NCBI RefSeq assembly: GCF_011617465.1
Contig: NZ_CP050153.1
Span: forward strand, 3,844,001-3,908,000
Reading direction: 5' to 3'
Origin: Brevibacterium pigmentatum
Lineage (GTDB): Bacteria; Actinomycetota; Actinomycetes; Actinomycetales; Brevibacteriaceae
DNA length: 64,000 nucleotides
The position numbers were made by a program, and so were the translations under genes. Below are positions 43,854 through 52,913 of the stretch, piece after piece. The stretch's first letter is position 1; the number at the start of each line of letters is the position of its first letter. Below the pieces are notes generated by a model. It did no database searches, was not told the DNA's origin, and saw nothing but the letters and a program-made list of their open reading frames with translations.

Positions 43854-46238
43854 CTAGCCGTTCTCACCAGGCGACTTCGGTGGCTCGATGGGGAGACCGC
43901 CTTCCGTCCCATCACCAGGGGGATCTTCCTTCGGCGGATCGTCCTTTGGTGGGTCGTCCTTTGGTGGGTCGTCCTTTGGTGGGTCGTCCTTTGGTGGGTC
44001 GTCCTTCGAACCGTCTGCCGAGCCGTCGGAGTCCTTCGAACCTTCGTCGGAGCCGTCCTTCGAGCCTTCTTCCTTGCCCTTCTCGTCTCCGTCGGAATCC
44101 TTGTCCTTGTTCTCGTCGTCCTTGGGAGTCTCGATCGGAGCCTTGGGCTCCTCCTTCTCCTCGTCCCCATCGCTGCCGTCGTTGCTGCCCGACGGTGCTT
44201 TCGGCTCGGGCTTAGGAGCCGGGGCCGGGTTGGAGTTCTTCGGCTTCGGCTTCTCAGGCAGCTCGCCGCGCGCCGGGAACTGTTCCACCTTCTCACCCTG
44301 GAGAGCCGTCTGCATGTAGTCCGTCCATACCTGCACGGGGAACGAACCACCGGTGACTTCGCCGCGACCGCCGAAGGAGCCGATAGACACGGACTTGCCA
44401 TCGACCTCGCGATAGAGCACCACCGAGGTGGCGAGGTTCGGTGTGTAACCGGAGAACCATGCGGCCTTGTTCTCGTTCGTCGTACCGGTCTTGCCGGCGG
44501 CAGGACGACCGAGGTTCTGGGCGTAGCTGCCCGAACCGCCCTGAACGACCTGGCTCAGGGCGTACGAGGTCTCGGCACCAACGGCCTTGTCGAAGACGCG
44601 CTTGCCCTTGGTTTCGGCCTTGTACACTTCCTCGTCCTCGGCACCCTTCGTGACCTTCTTGATCGAGTGGGTCTCGTGGTGGACGCCGTTCGCCGCGAAC
44701 GTCGCGTAGGCCGATGCCATATCGATCGGCTTGACGCTGGGCGTTCCGAGCACATTCGAGGGGTTCGGGGTCAGTCCGATCGAGCAGCCTCCGGTGTCCC
44801 CGGCTTTCATCTCCTTATCGGTGCAGTTCTCGCTCAAGCCCGCACGTTCGGCGACGTCGACGGTCTTGTCCGGCCCGACCTGCACGTTGAGTGCCGCATA
44901 GGCGGTATTGATCGAGGACTGTGTCGCCTTGAGCAGACTGACGGGTCCGTAACTCGAGCCACCGAAGTTGTTGACCGTCCACGGCGTGCCGTCGTTGTTC
45001 AGCGTTGTCGGACTCGCTCCGGGATACGAATCGGTCAGACGCACGCCGTTCTCCAGACCGGCGACGAGCGCGAAGGGCTTGAACGTCGAACCGGCCTGCA
45101 CATGACTCTGCGTCGATGCGTTGAACGCCTGATCGAGGTAGTTCTTGCCGCCGTAGAAGGCTTCGATTCCGCCGTCATCCGGGTCGATGGAGACGAGTCC
45201 GGCCTGCATGCCTTCCGGCTGATCCTGCGGGAGCGTCTTGATCGCCTTTTCCGCGGCCTTCATCCGATCCTTGTCGAATGTGGTGACGATGTTGTAGCCT
45301 CCGCGGTCGAGCTGAGCTTCGTCGATATCAAGCTTGCGCAGCGCTTCACGGCGGACGAAGTCCCACATGTAGCCCTTCTGACCCGACAGGGAGGACTCCT
45401 TGTTCTGCTTCCGCACCTCGGGCATCTCGACCTTCGCGGCCTGCTCCTCGGTGATGAAACCTTCGTCGACCATGTTCTCGACCACGTAGTTGAAGCGGTC
45501 TTCGTACATCTCTGGGTTGTCCGAGGGGTCGGCGGCACCTGGGCGCTGGATCATCGCGGCCAGCAGAGCGGACTCGCTGACGTCGAGTTCCGAGGCCGGC
45601 TTGTCGAAGTAGTTCTGAGCTGCCACTTCGACGCCGTAGGAGCGACGGCCGAGGTAGATGGTGTTGAGGTAGTTCGCGAGGATCTCGTCCTTCGACTGCT
45701 GCTGGTCGATCTTGAGCGAGATGAACATCTCCTTGATCTTGCGATCAAGCGAGTGCTCGTTCGTGAGGTAGAAGTTCTTCACGTACTGCTGGGTGATCGT
45801 GGAACCGCCGCCCGCGTACTGGTTCGTGGCCACGCCGACGACGGCGCGGGAGAGACCCTTGATCGAGATGCCGCGGTTCTCGTAGAACGAGGTGTCCTCG
45901 GCGGCGATCGCGGCCTTCTGCATGGGTTCGGAGATCTCGTCGATCTCAACGGACTTGCGATCTTCGACCTTGTACTGGCCGATCGGCGTCTTGCCGTCGC
46001 TGTAGTAGATCGTCGAGGTCTGACCGGTGGCCTCGAGGTTCGGCTCGGGGATGTCCGTTGCGGCATATCCGACGGCGAAAGCCACGCACAGGGCGATGAC
46101 GAGGCTGAGCCCGCCGACGACGAGTACGCGGATGCTCGGCAGGAAGCGAGTCCATCCGCTCACACCCGCTCTGGGGTAGTTGAGCAGATTCTTCGTATTC
46201 CTGCCGATGTTCTTGGCTGTGTGTTGTCCCTTAGCCAC
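43854..46238 (-). CDS. ponA: class A penicillin-binding protein (transglycosylase/transpeptidase)
   Basis: A 794-residue bifunctional PBP. GTG start at 46238 has GGAGG seven bases before it. A basic cytoplasmic segment and one TM helix (IRVLVVGGLSLVIALCVAFA) are followed by the GT51 domain (AAEDTSFYENRGISIKGLSR, AGGGSTITQQYVKN) and the transpeptidase domain: SxxK in QAGSTFKPFA, SxN in TQSSINTAYA and KTG in AAGKTGTTNE. The last ~150 residues are an extracellular acidic low-complexity tail ending in repeated DDPPK units encoded by a 15-bp tandem repeat. It polymerises and cross-links peptidoglycan. Confidence 0.95.
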   Translation of the reverse strand: MAKGQHTAKNIGRNTKNLLNYPRAGVSGWTRFLPSIRVLVVGGLSLVIALCVAFAVGYAATDIPEPNLEATGQTSTIYYSDGKTPIGQYKVEDRKSVEIDEISEPMQKAAIAAEDTSFYENRGISIKGLSRAVVGVATNQYAGGGSTITQQYVKNFYLTNEHSLDRKIKEMFISLKIDQQQSKDEILANYLNTIYLGRRSYGVEVAAQNYFDKPASELDVSESALLAAMIQRPGAADPSDNPEMYEDRFNYVVENMVDEGFITEEQAAKVEMPEVRKQNKESSLSGQKGYMWDFVRREALRKLDIDEAQLDRGGYNIVTTFDKDRMKAAEKAIKTLPQDQPEGMQAGLVSIDPDDGGIEAFYGGKNYLDQAFNASTQSHVQAGSTFKPFALVAGLENGVRLTDSYPGASPTTLNNDGTPWTVNNFGGSSYGPVSLLKATQSSINTAYAALNVQVGPDKTVDVAERAGLSENCTDKEMKAGDTGGCSIGLTPNPSNVLGTPSVKPIDMASAYATFAANGVHHETHSIKKVTKGAEDEEVYKAETKGKRVFDKAVGAETSYALSQVVQGGSGSYAQNLGRPAAGKTGTTNENKAAWFSGYTPNLATSVVLYREVDGKSVSIGSFGGRGEVTGGSFPVQVWTDYMQTALQGEKVEQFPARGELPEKPKPKNSNPAPAPKPEPKAPSGSNDGSDGDEEKEEPKAPIETPKDDENKDKDSDGDEKGKEEGSKDGSDEGSKDSDGSADGSKDDPPKDDPPKDDPPKDDPPKDDPPKEDPPGDGTEGGLPIEPPKSPGENG
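43941..44000 (-). repeat. 15-bp tandem repeat encoding the PBP tail
   Basis: Four exact copies of GTCCTTTGGTGGGTC with degenerate copies at both ends. On the coding strand they give repeated DDPPK. Such repeats vary in number by slippage without shifting frame. Confidence 0.9.
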
Positions 46239-46681
46239 CCAAGGTCCTCCAGGTCAGTCAGCCTGCCGCAATGCGTGGCGACGAGGTCCGAAAAAGGTCA
46301 AAGACGCCAATCAGTCTCGCACGCATTCATTAGTAGAGGATGAAAAAGTGCTGAGCCTGGCACCCTGCCGACACGCCAGGTTACCGAACAGCTCTCTGAG
46401 TAACCCCGTATTCGGCATCTCACCAGGCATTTTAATTCACTGCCGCAGAATCAACCATGACGAGTGCGTGTTTGCTCACATTCAAACGTGCGCCCGCAGA
46501 TCAGTGCTCGGCGTCGCCAGCCAGGGCACCTCGACCATGCGCGCGTACCTTCTCGTTCAAGCGTGCCCGCACTTTTCCACAGGTGCCGCCAGCCGCGACT
46601 CTCGTTCAAGCGGCCCAGCGCTTCGCCGCAGGTATACGGGCTGAAAAGTGCTGGGCCGCTTGAACGAGGGCCGCCGCGCGC
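46239..46681. other. 443-bp region between ponA and the acyl-CoA ligase gene
   Basis: No supported gene. The stretch next to 46238 must hold the ponA promoter. The part 46478-46668 has three diverged copies of a CGTTCAAGCG-type unit (46479, 46551, 46601) and an inverted copy at 46646. Confidence 0.55.
46601..46668. repeat. inverted repeat with 23-base arms beyond the acyl-CoA ligase stop
   Basis: Arms 46601-46623 and 46646-46668 (CTCGTTCAAGCGGCCCAGC and its complement) match except for one position, with a 22-base spacer. It lies 14 bases past the ligase stop, so it probably folds into a terminator; related direct copies suggest a dispersed element. Confidence 0.65.
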
Positions 46682-48388
46682 TCAGCTCTTGAGGTCGAAG
46701 TCCGTATCGGCGTACTCGTTGCCCTCGACGACGGGTTCGCCGCTGAACGGATGCAGCTGGTCTTCGCGGGCCCGCAGCTCGACGCGACGGATCTTGCCGG
46801 AGATCGTCTTCGGCAGCTCGGCGAACTCGAGGCGTCGGATGCGCTTGTACGGTGCCAGGTGCTCACGGCAGTAGGCGAGGATCGACCGTGCTGTATCGGC
46901 ATCGGCAGCGAACTTACTCGACACGACGACATACGCCTTGGGCACAGCCAGTCGCACCGGATCCGGCGAGGGCACAACAGCCGCCTCGGCTACGGCCTCG
47001 TGTTCGATGAGCACGCTTTCGAGCTCGAAGGGGGAGAGTCGGTAGTCGCTGGCTTTGAACACATCGTCGGCGCGGCCGACATAGGTGATGTAGCCGTCCT
47101 CGTCGCGGGAAGCCACGTCGCCGGTGTGGTAGACACCGCCTTCGAAGGCCTCGGCGGTCTTCTCCGGATTGCTCCAGTACCCGGTGGTCAGACCGATGGG
47201 CCGAGGATCGAGGCGCAGGCAGATCTCACCCTCGTCGCCTTCCTCACCGGTCGCCGGGTCGATGAGCACGACATCGAAACCGGGCAGCGCCTTGCCCATC
47301 GAACCGTACTTGAGTTCCTGATCGGGCGAATTGCCGATCTGCAGGGTCGACTCGGTCTGGCCGAAGCCGTCGCGGATGAGCACGCCCCATTCGCTGTGCA
47401 CGCGGTCGATGATCTCGGGGTTGAGCGGCTCACCGGCGCCGAGGGCCTTCGTCGGAGGATTCTTCAGATGGCTCAGGTCGGCCTGGATGAGCATGCGCCA
47501 CACGGTCGGGGGCGCGCAGAAGCTCGTCACTCCCACTCGGTCCATGATCTCCATGAGGGCGTTGGCGTCGAAGCGCGAGTAGTTGTAGAGGAAGACGCAG
47601 GCCTCGGCGATCCACGGGGTGAAGATATTCGACCAGGCGTGCTTGGCCCACCCGGGCGAGGCGACGTTGAGGTGGACGTCGCCGGGTGTCAGCCCCATCC
47701 AGTACATCGTCGAGAGGTGACCGACGGGGTAGGAGACATGGGTGTGCGCGACCATCTTCGCCTTCGAAGTGGTGCCCGAGGTGAAGTAGAGCAGCATCAG
47801 GTCATCGGCGCGCGAAGTGCCCTGTGGGTCGAATTCGATGCTCTCATCATCGGCATCGGAGTAGCTGTAGTCCTGCTGGCGGGTGGGCTCCCCGCCGACG
47901 ACGATGCGGACGACCTCGACATCGACGTCATCGAACTTCGCGGCATCCTCGGCGCCGGCGACGACGAACTCGGCCTGACCGCGCTCGGCACGGTCGGTGA
48001 GGTCGATGGGGCCCAGCTGTGTGGTGGCGGGCATGAGCACGGCACCGAGCTTGATCCCGGCGAGCATCGTCTCCCACAGCTCGACCTGGTTGTTGAGCAT
48101 GACCATGACATGGTCGCCGCGCTTGATCCCGGCCCGGCGGAAGTGATTCGCCACCTGGTTCGACCGTGCGGAAAGCTCGGCGAAGCTCCACTTGCCCTCG
48201 GATCCATCCTGTTCGACGATCCACAGGGCCGGGTTGTCGTTGTTCTCGGCGATCTTGTCGAACCAGTCGAGTGCGAAGTTGAAGTGTGTGAGACGCGGCC
48301 ATTCGAACTTTTCGCGGGCGGCGTCGTAGTCGCTGCGGAGCTCGATCAGCTTGTCTCGGGCCGCGCGGAAGTCCTCGGTCACTGTCAT
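46682..48388 (-). CDS. AMP-dependent acyl-CoA synthetase (medium-chain/ACSM-like)
   Basis: A 568-residue ANL-superfamily enzyme starting at ATG 48388 behind GAGGAGACCACA. The phosphate loop is LLYFTSGTTSKAKMVAHTH, the A5 motif is DGFGQTESTL, the A7 block is YHTGDVASRDEDGYITYVGR and the A10 lysine lies in LPKTISGKIRRVE. The layout matches acetyl/medium-chain acyl-CoA ligases that activate a carboxylic acid through an acyl-AMP. The substrate is not predicted. It is transcribed towards ponA and is separated by an inverted repeat. Confidence 0.9.
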   Translation of the reverse strand: MTVTEDFRAARDKLIELRSDYDAAREKFEWPRLTHFNFALDWFDKIAENNDNPALWIVEQDGSEGKWSFAELSARSNQVANHFRRAGIKRGDHVMVMLNNQVELWETMLAGIKLGAVLMPATTQLGPIDLTDRAERGQAEFVVAGAEDAAKFDDVDVEVVRIVVGGEPTRQQDYSYSDADDESIEFDPQGTSRADDLMLLYFTSGTTSKAKMVAHTHVSYPVGHLSTMYWMGLTPGDVHLNVASPGWAKHAWSNIFTPWIAEACVFLYNYSRFDANALMEIMDRVGVTSFCAPPTVWRMLIQADLSHLKNPPTKALGAGEPLNPEIIDRVHSEWGVLIRDGFGQTESTLQIGNSPDQELKYGSMGKALPGFDVVLIDPATGEEGDEGEICLRLDPRPIGLTTGYWSNPEKTAEAFEGGVYHTGDVASRDEDGYITYVGRADDVFKASDYRLSPFELESVLIEHEAVAEAAVVPSPDPVRLAVPKAYVVVSSKFAADADTARSILAYCREHLAPYKRIRRLEFAELPKTISGKIRRVELRAREDQLHPFSGEPVVEGNEYADTDFDLKS

Positions 48389-48423
48389 TGTGGTCTCCTC
48401 ACTTATCGCCACCGTCACAGCCT

Positions 48424-48433
48424 GTGACGTCAC
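48424..48433. promoter_or_regulatory. palindrome GTGACGTCAC upstream of the acyl-CoA ligase
   Basis: A perfect ten-base palindrome 36 bases before the ligase start, in its presumed promoter. It could be an operator, but such short palindromes are not rare. Confidence 0.3.
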
Positions 48434-48496
48434 GCACAAATCTAAACGATATTGAAGTTACCAGCACCGATCAGTCGGTGAGCAGGCGGGGGTCGG

Positions 48497-49972
48497 TCAC
48501 TGACCGTGGGTCTCCCACCAGGATCGCAGTTCCGCCTCCGCACGTTCGGGCCCGAGCGGTCCGTGCTCCATCCGCAGTTCGAGCAGGTGCTTGTAAGCCC
48601 TGCCCACCAGCGGCGATGGTTCGATATCGAGGATCGCCATGATCTGCCGACCGTCGAGGTCCGGACGGATCGAATCGAGTTCCTCCTGCTTCGCCAGGGC
48701 CTCGATGCGCTCTTCCAGGTCGTCATAGGCGAACGCCAGCCGATCGGCCTTGCGCTTGTTGCGAGTGGTGACGTCCGCGCGGGTGAGGATGTGCAGGCGT
48801 GAGAGCAGCCGTCCTGCGTCCGTGACATAGCGGCGCACCGCAGAATCCGTCCACCCGGCATCGCCGTACCCGTAGAAGCGCAGGTGCAGTTCGACGAGGC
48901 GGCCGACCGCCTTCGTCGTGTCCTTGTCGAAGCGCAGCGCCTTCATCCGCTTGGCCGTGAGCTTTGCACCCACCGCATCGTGATGGTAGAAGGTCACGGC
49001 GCCTCCGGGCTGGAAGCGGCGAGTGGCGGGTTTGCCGACATCGTGCATGAGAGCCGCGAAACGGACGACGAAGTCCGGCACGCGCAGACGCTGCGGATCG
49101 TCGTCGGCCATCCCGGCTTCCTCTTGGACCGCTGCATACCGGCCCTCGAGTTCGACGGCCTGGCGCAGCACGGTCAGCGAATGCTGGTAGACGTCCTTGT
49201 GCCGATGATGCTCGTCGGTCTCGAGCTGCAGTCCGGACACCTCGGGCAGAACGTGTTCGGCGATGCCGGTGCGCACCAGCAGGTCGATTCCGGCGACCGG
49301 ATCGATGCCGGTGATGAGCTTGACGAGTTCGACCTGGACGCGTTCGGCGGAGATGATGTCGATCCGATCGGCCATCGCCGTCATCGCCTCTTCCACCTCG
49401 GGCACGGGGTCGAGTCCGAGCTGAGAGGTGAACCGAGCCGCACGCATCATGCGCAGCGGATCATCGGAGAACGAGTCCGCGGCGGCACCGGGGGTGCGGA
49501 TGCGACCGGCGATGAGGTCGTCGAATCCCTGATGGGGGTCGACGAAGGTCTTCGAGGGCAGACGGATCGCCATCGCCCCGATCGTGAAATCGCGGCGGAC
49601 GAGGTCGGCGTCGAGGTCCGTGCCGAAGGCGACCACCGGTTTGCGCGAGTCCTCCTCGTAGGCTTCGGCGCGGTAGGTCGTGATCTCGATCTGCACACCG
49701 GACTTCACGGCCCCGATGGTGCCGAATTCGCGTCCGATGTCCCAGTGAGTGTCGACCCAGTCGGAGATCAGCCGAAGGATGTCGTCGGGGCGGGCATCGG
49801 TGGTGAAGTCGAGGTCGGGCATGGGGCGACCGAGCAGCGCATCACGGACGGAACCGCCGACGAGGGCGAGTTCGAAACCGGCTGAGGAGAACCTCTGACC
49901 CAGCGGGCCGAGGATGTGCTCGAGTTCGTCGAGCTTGTCGTGCAGTCGGTTGTGCGCGGTCTGCGGATCCAC
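48497..49972 (-). CDS. pcnA: CCA tRNA nucleotidyltransferase
   Basis: A 491-residue class II enzyme adding or repairing tRNA 3' CCA. GTG 49972 with GGAGCTCG upstream is the better start; a longer frame to 50122 would add 50 residues of no similarity. Features are LVGGSVRDALLGRPMPDLDF (metal Asp pair), RRDFTIGAMAIRLP, the ATP/CTP-binding block RMMRAARF and an HD-type domain with MHDVGKPATRRF. In actinobacteria this gene sits beside the NUDIX, DUF6049 and murJ genes, exactly as here, on the opposite strand. In the window only tRNA-Sec is a local tRNA, and its CCA is encoded. Confidence 0.93.
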   Translation of the reverse strand: MDPQTAHNRLHDKLDELEHILGPLGQRFSSAGFELALVGGSVRDALLGRPMPDLDFTTDARPDDILRLISDWVDTHWDIGREFGTIGAVKSGVQIEITTYRAEAYEEDSRKPVVAFGTDLDADLVRRDFTIGAMAIRLPSKTFVDPHQGFDDLIAGRIRTPGAAADSFSDDPLRMMRAARFTSQLGLDPVPEVEEAMTAMADRIDIISAERVQVELVKLITGIDPVAGIDLLVRTGIAEHVLPEVSGLQLETDEHHRHKDVYQHSLTVLRQAVELEGRYAAVQEEAGMADDDPQRLRVPDFVVRFAALMHDVGKPATRRFQPGGAVTFYHHDAVGAKLTAKRMKALRFDKDTTKAVGRLVELHLRFYGYGDAGWTDSAVRRYVTDAGRLLSRLHILTRADVTTRNKRKADRLAFAYDDLEERIEALAKQEELDSIRPDLDGRQIMAILDIEPSPLVGRAYKHLLELRMEHGPLGPERAEAELRSWWETHGQ

Positions 49973-50112
49973 CGAGCTCCTTCGGTTCTTCAGATTTCTG
50001 CTCTTGCCCGTGGGAACTCGCCTCCCGCGTCCAGGCGCGAGTTCCGGTCCCCATAAGACTACCGGGAGCCGATGACACGAAACTTCCAAGCTTCGCCTAC
50101 TAAGGTAGGAGA

Positions 50113-50601
50113 ATGACCACACCGATGCCCAAGCCGGGACCCCGCACGTCCCGCCGCACCACAGTGGAGGAGATCTCCGCCGGTGGCATCGTTGTCGACT
50201 TCTCTCACCCGTTGCTGACCGTGGCCGTCATCGCGCGCATCAATCGCGCCGGCCGGATCGAATGGTGCCTTCCCAAGGGACATCTCGAGGGAACTGAGAC
50301 CCCCGCCGAGGCGGCCCGCCGTGAGGTCGAAGAGGAGACCGGGATCGCGGGGCAGATCATCTGTCCCCTGGGAACCGTCGACTACTGGTTCACCGTGACC
50401 GGAATCCGGATCCACAAACTCGTCCACCATTTCCTGCTGCGTGCACAGTCGGGGACTCTGACCGTGGATAATGATCCTGACCAAGAAGCGATCGATGCGG
50501 CGTGGGTGCCCTTCAATGACCTGCGTTCGCGGCTGTCGTTCGCCAATGAGCGCCGAATCGTCGCCGCCGCCCGACCGATGGTGTCCCGACTGGAGCAGTG
50601 A
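50113..50601 (+). CDS. NUDIX hydrolase
   Basis: A 162-residue protein with the Nudix box: G of GHLEGTETPAE, then AARREVEEETGI, giving G-x5-E-x7-REVEEETGI at residues about 56-78. The rest is a mixed sheet typical of the family. This copy is the NUDIX gene that precedes the DUF6049-murJ operon in many actinobacteria; its nucleotide substrate is unknown. ATG 50113 follows GGTAGGAGA. The stop overlaps the next gene by four bases (GTGA). Confidence 0.92.
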   Translation: MTTPMPKPGPRTSRRTTVEEISAGGIVVDFSHPLLTVAVIARINRAGRIEWCLPKGHLEGTETPAEAARREVEEETGIAGQIICPLGTVDYWFTVTGIRIHKLVHHFLLRAQSGTLTVDNDPDQEAIDAAWVPFNDLRSRLSFANERRIVAAARPMVSRLEQ

Positions 50602-52910
50602 AACCCATTCCGATCCGCCGTATGCGATTCCTCACCGCCCTGCTGAGCACACTCCTGCTGCTCGCAGGGTCAGTTTTCGCATATCCGCTGCTCACCGCCG
50701 CGCCGGCAGCCGCCAGCACCGATGCGAACAAGGACTCCGATGCCGATAAGGACGAAGTCTCGATCACCCTCGACGAGGTGACTCCCTGGATCGATGACAA
50801 AGGCACGCTGACCGTGCGGGGCACGATCTCGAACACGACGAAGAAAGCGGTCGAGAAGCCGAACCTGAGTCTGCAGATGTCGACCCGCAAGCTCGATTCC
50901 GAATCCCGCCTTGATTCCTGGAAGCAGGGACAGGCGCAGCACCGCACCGTCGCCGACCTCGAACATGATGGCACCGAGGCCAGAGAGAAGGCGAAGAAGG
51001 ACAACGACGCCGATTCCGATGACGACTCGGGAAGCACCCTCGACACCTCGTTCGAGGACACCATCGATCCCGGCGCCACCGCGGAGTTCACCTTCCGTGT
51101 TCCCGCCGACGACCTCGAGCTGAGCAAGTCCTCACCCGTGAGTTCCTGGGGCCCGCGGGGGCTGGCGGTCCAGCTCGGCGACGAAACCGGTCTGCGGGCT
51201 TCTGCCCTCGGCTTCACCACGTGGTACCCGGACCCGGAGTTCGATCAGACGAAGATCAGCGTGCTCGCTCCCGTCACCCTGCCCGGCCATTCCGAGGGCG
51301 GACTCATCCCAGCCGACCGACTCAATGCCGCCATCGCCGAAGGCGGTTCGCTCGACACGATCGCGAAGCTCCTGAAACACAAGGAACTCGCGCTGGCGGT
51401 CGATCCGCGCGTCATCGCCTCCTTCGAAGCCGCGATCGCCGAACCTCCGGCCGCCGACGCGCCGGAGGAGGAGACCGAAGAACCCAGTGCGGGCAAAGGC
51501 GATGAGACCCAGTCGCCGCCGGTCGGGGCACCGGAGAACGATGACGCCGATTCCAGCGCCGCCGAGCTCGAAGCCCCAGAAGAACAGCGCAAACGCCTCG
51601 GCTCCTGGTATCAGGACTTCATGGAGGCGGCGCAGAAGCACACGATCGTCGCTCTGCCCTATGGAGATCCCGACCTCAGCGCTCTGCGCGGGACCAAGAT
51701 CGACCGGCTCTCCACCTTCGCTCAGAAGCAGCGTGAGATCGTCAAAGACGTCTTCCCCGATGCCCGCACGGACATCGCTTGGCCGGTGGCCGGAAGTGCG
51801 ACGAAGAACGGCCTGCGTGCCCTGAAGAAGTCCGGCAATTCCACCGCGATCATCAGCGATGCTCAGCAGCCCTCGATCACCGGCATCCACGATGATGCGC
51901 ATTCGCAGACGACGATCACCGATGACGGGGAGTCGACGATCGACACCCTCGTCTCCGATTCGAAGCTCACGGATATGAGCGCCGAGGCGATCGCCGCGGA
52001 CAACCCGGCCGGGGCACTGTCCGAGCTCGTCGCGGAATCTGCGGTGATCCAATCCGAGGCTCCCTACCGCACCCGGAGCCTGTTCGTTCCACTCCCGCGC
52101 GCGGCCGCCTCGGCGAATTGGGAGCAGACCGTCGACGATCTGAGCTCGGCACCGTGGATCGCCCCCACTGGGGTCGATGAGATCCTCGACTCCGGATCCG
52201 AGTCGCGCGGACTGCTGCGGACGGATTCCGACGCTCCGCACATCCGGAAGAGAGCCGTGAAATCCCTGGCCGAGACCCGGGCGAACCAAGAGGACTTCAA
52301 CAGCGTGTTCAGCGACCGGGAGAGCGCCGATATCCGGCTCGACCGTGAACTGCTCACGTGCACCTCGGCGGCGTGGACGCTGGGCCGGAACGCGAACATC
52401 TGCGCCGGGCAGGCCCGTGAGCAGAGCGAGAAGCTCATGGACAGCCTCCGTCTGCGCAAGGGATCGTCCGTCCTCCTCGTCACCGGTGAGAAGACGACGA
52501 TTCCGGTCACGATAGTCAATGATTCCCCCGCCGAGGCGACCCTGCGGATCCGGATGAAGCCGAACACTCCGCAGCTGCGGGCGCAGGAGACGGAGACCGT
52601 GAAGGTGCCCGCCGCGGAGACGATGCGTGTGGACGTGCCCGTCGAAGGACTCGCCAACGCCGATGTGCCGACGACGATCGAGATGGTCACCGCCGACGAG
52701 GTGGTCCTGCCCAAACACGAATCACTCATGGTGCGGGTCCGCGCCGATTGGGAGAACATCGGCACCGCTGTGATCGGATTGGGCTTGGCCGTAGTGTTCG
52801 TCATCGGCCTGATCAAGACCATTTCCCGCGGGCGCCCGAAGATCCCCGAACAGCAGCTGGCCGATGCCATGGCCCGCGCCAAGACCGACGACGACCCTGA
52901 AAAGAGGTAG
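50598..52910 (+). CDS. DUF6049 family exported membrane-anchored protein
   Basis: A 770-residue protein with an N-terminal signal/anchor (FLTALLSTLLLLAGSVFAYP) and a C-terminal TM helix (TAVIGLGLAVVFVIGLIKTI) with a basic cytoplasmic tail. The extracellular part has an early beta domain with acidic linkers, a helical region with FMEAAQKHTIVALPYGDPDL, and a late beta-sandwich (NDSPAEATLRIRMKPN). The family is linked to murJ in actinobacteria and has no proven function. GTG start at 50598 overlaps the NUDIX stop, and murJ follows 3 bases after its stop. Confidence 0.85.
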   Translation: MKPIPIRRMRFLTALLSTLLLLAGSVFAYPLLTAAPAAASTDANKDSDADKDEVSITLDEVTPWIDDKGTLTVRGTISNTTKKAVEKPNLSLQMSTRKLDSESRLDSWKQGQAQHRTVADLEHDGTEAREKAKKDNDADSDDDSGSTLDTSFEDTIDPGATAEFTFRVPADDLELSKSSPVSSWGPRGLAVQLGDETGLRASALGFTTWYPDPEFDQTKISVLAPVTLPGHSEGGLIPADRLNAAIAEGGSLDTIAKLLKHKELALAVDPRVIASFEAAIAEPPAADAPEEETEEPSAGKGDETQSPPVGAPENDDADSSAAELEAPEEQRKRLGSWYQDFMEAAQKHTIVALPYGDPDLSALRGTKIDRLSTFAQKQREIVKDVFPDARTDIAWPVAGSATKNGLRALKKSGNSTAIISDAQQPSITGIHDDAHSQTTITDDGESTIDTLVSDSKLTDMSAEAIAADNPAGALSELVAESAVIQSEAPYRTRSLFVPLPRAAASANWEQTVDDLSSAPWIAPTGVDEILDSGSESRGLLRTDSDAPHIRKRAVKSLAETRANQEDFNSVFSDRESADIRLDRELLTCTSAAWTLGRNANICAGQAREQSEKLMDSLRLRKGSSVLLVTGEKTTIPVTIVNDSPAEATLRIRMKPNTPQLRAQETETVKVPAAETMRVDVPVEGLANADVPTTIEMVTADEVVLPKHESLMVRVRADWENIGTAVIGLGLAVVFVIGLIKTISRGRPKIPEQQLADAMARAKTDDDPEKR

Positions 52911-52913
52911 AGC

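Noticed and set aside
43848..48427. Long plus-strand frames opposite ponA and the acyl-CoA ligase
   Set aside because: They lie exactly opposite conserved genes and have no recognisable domains.
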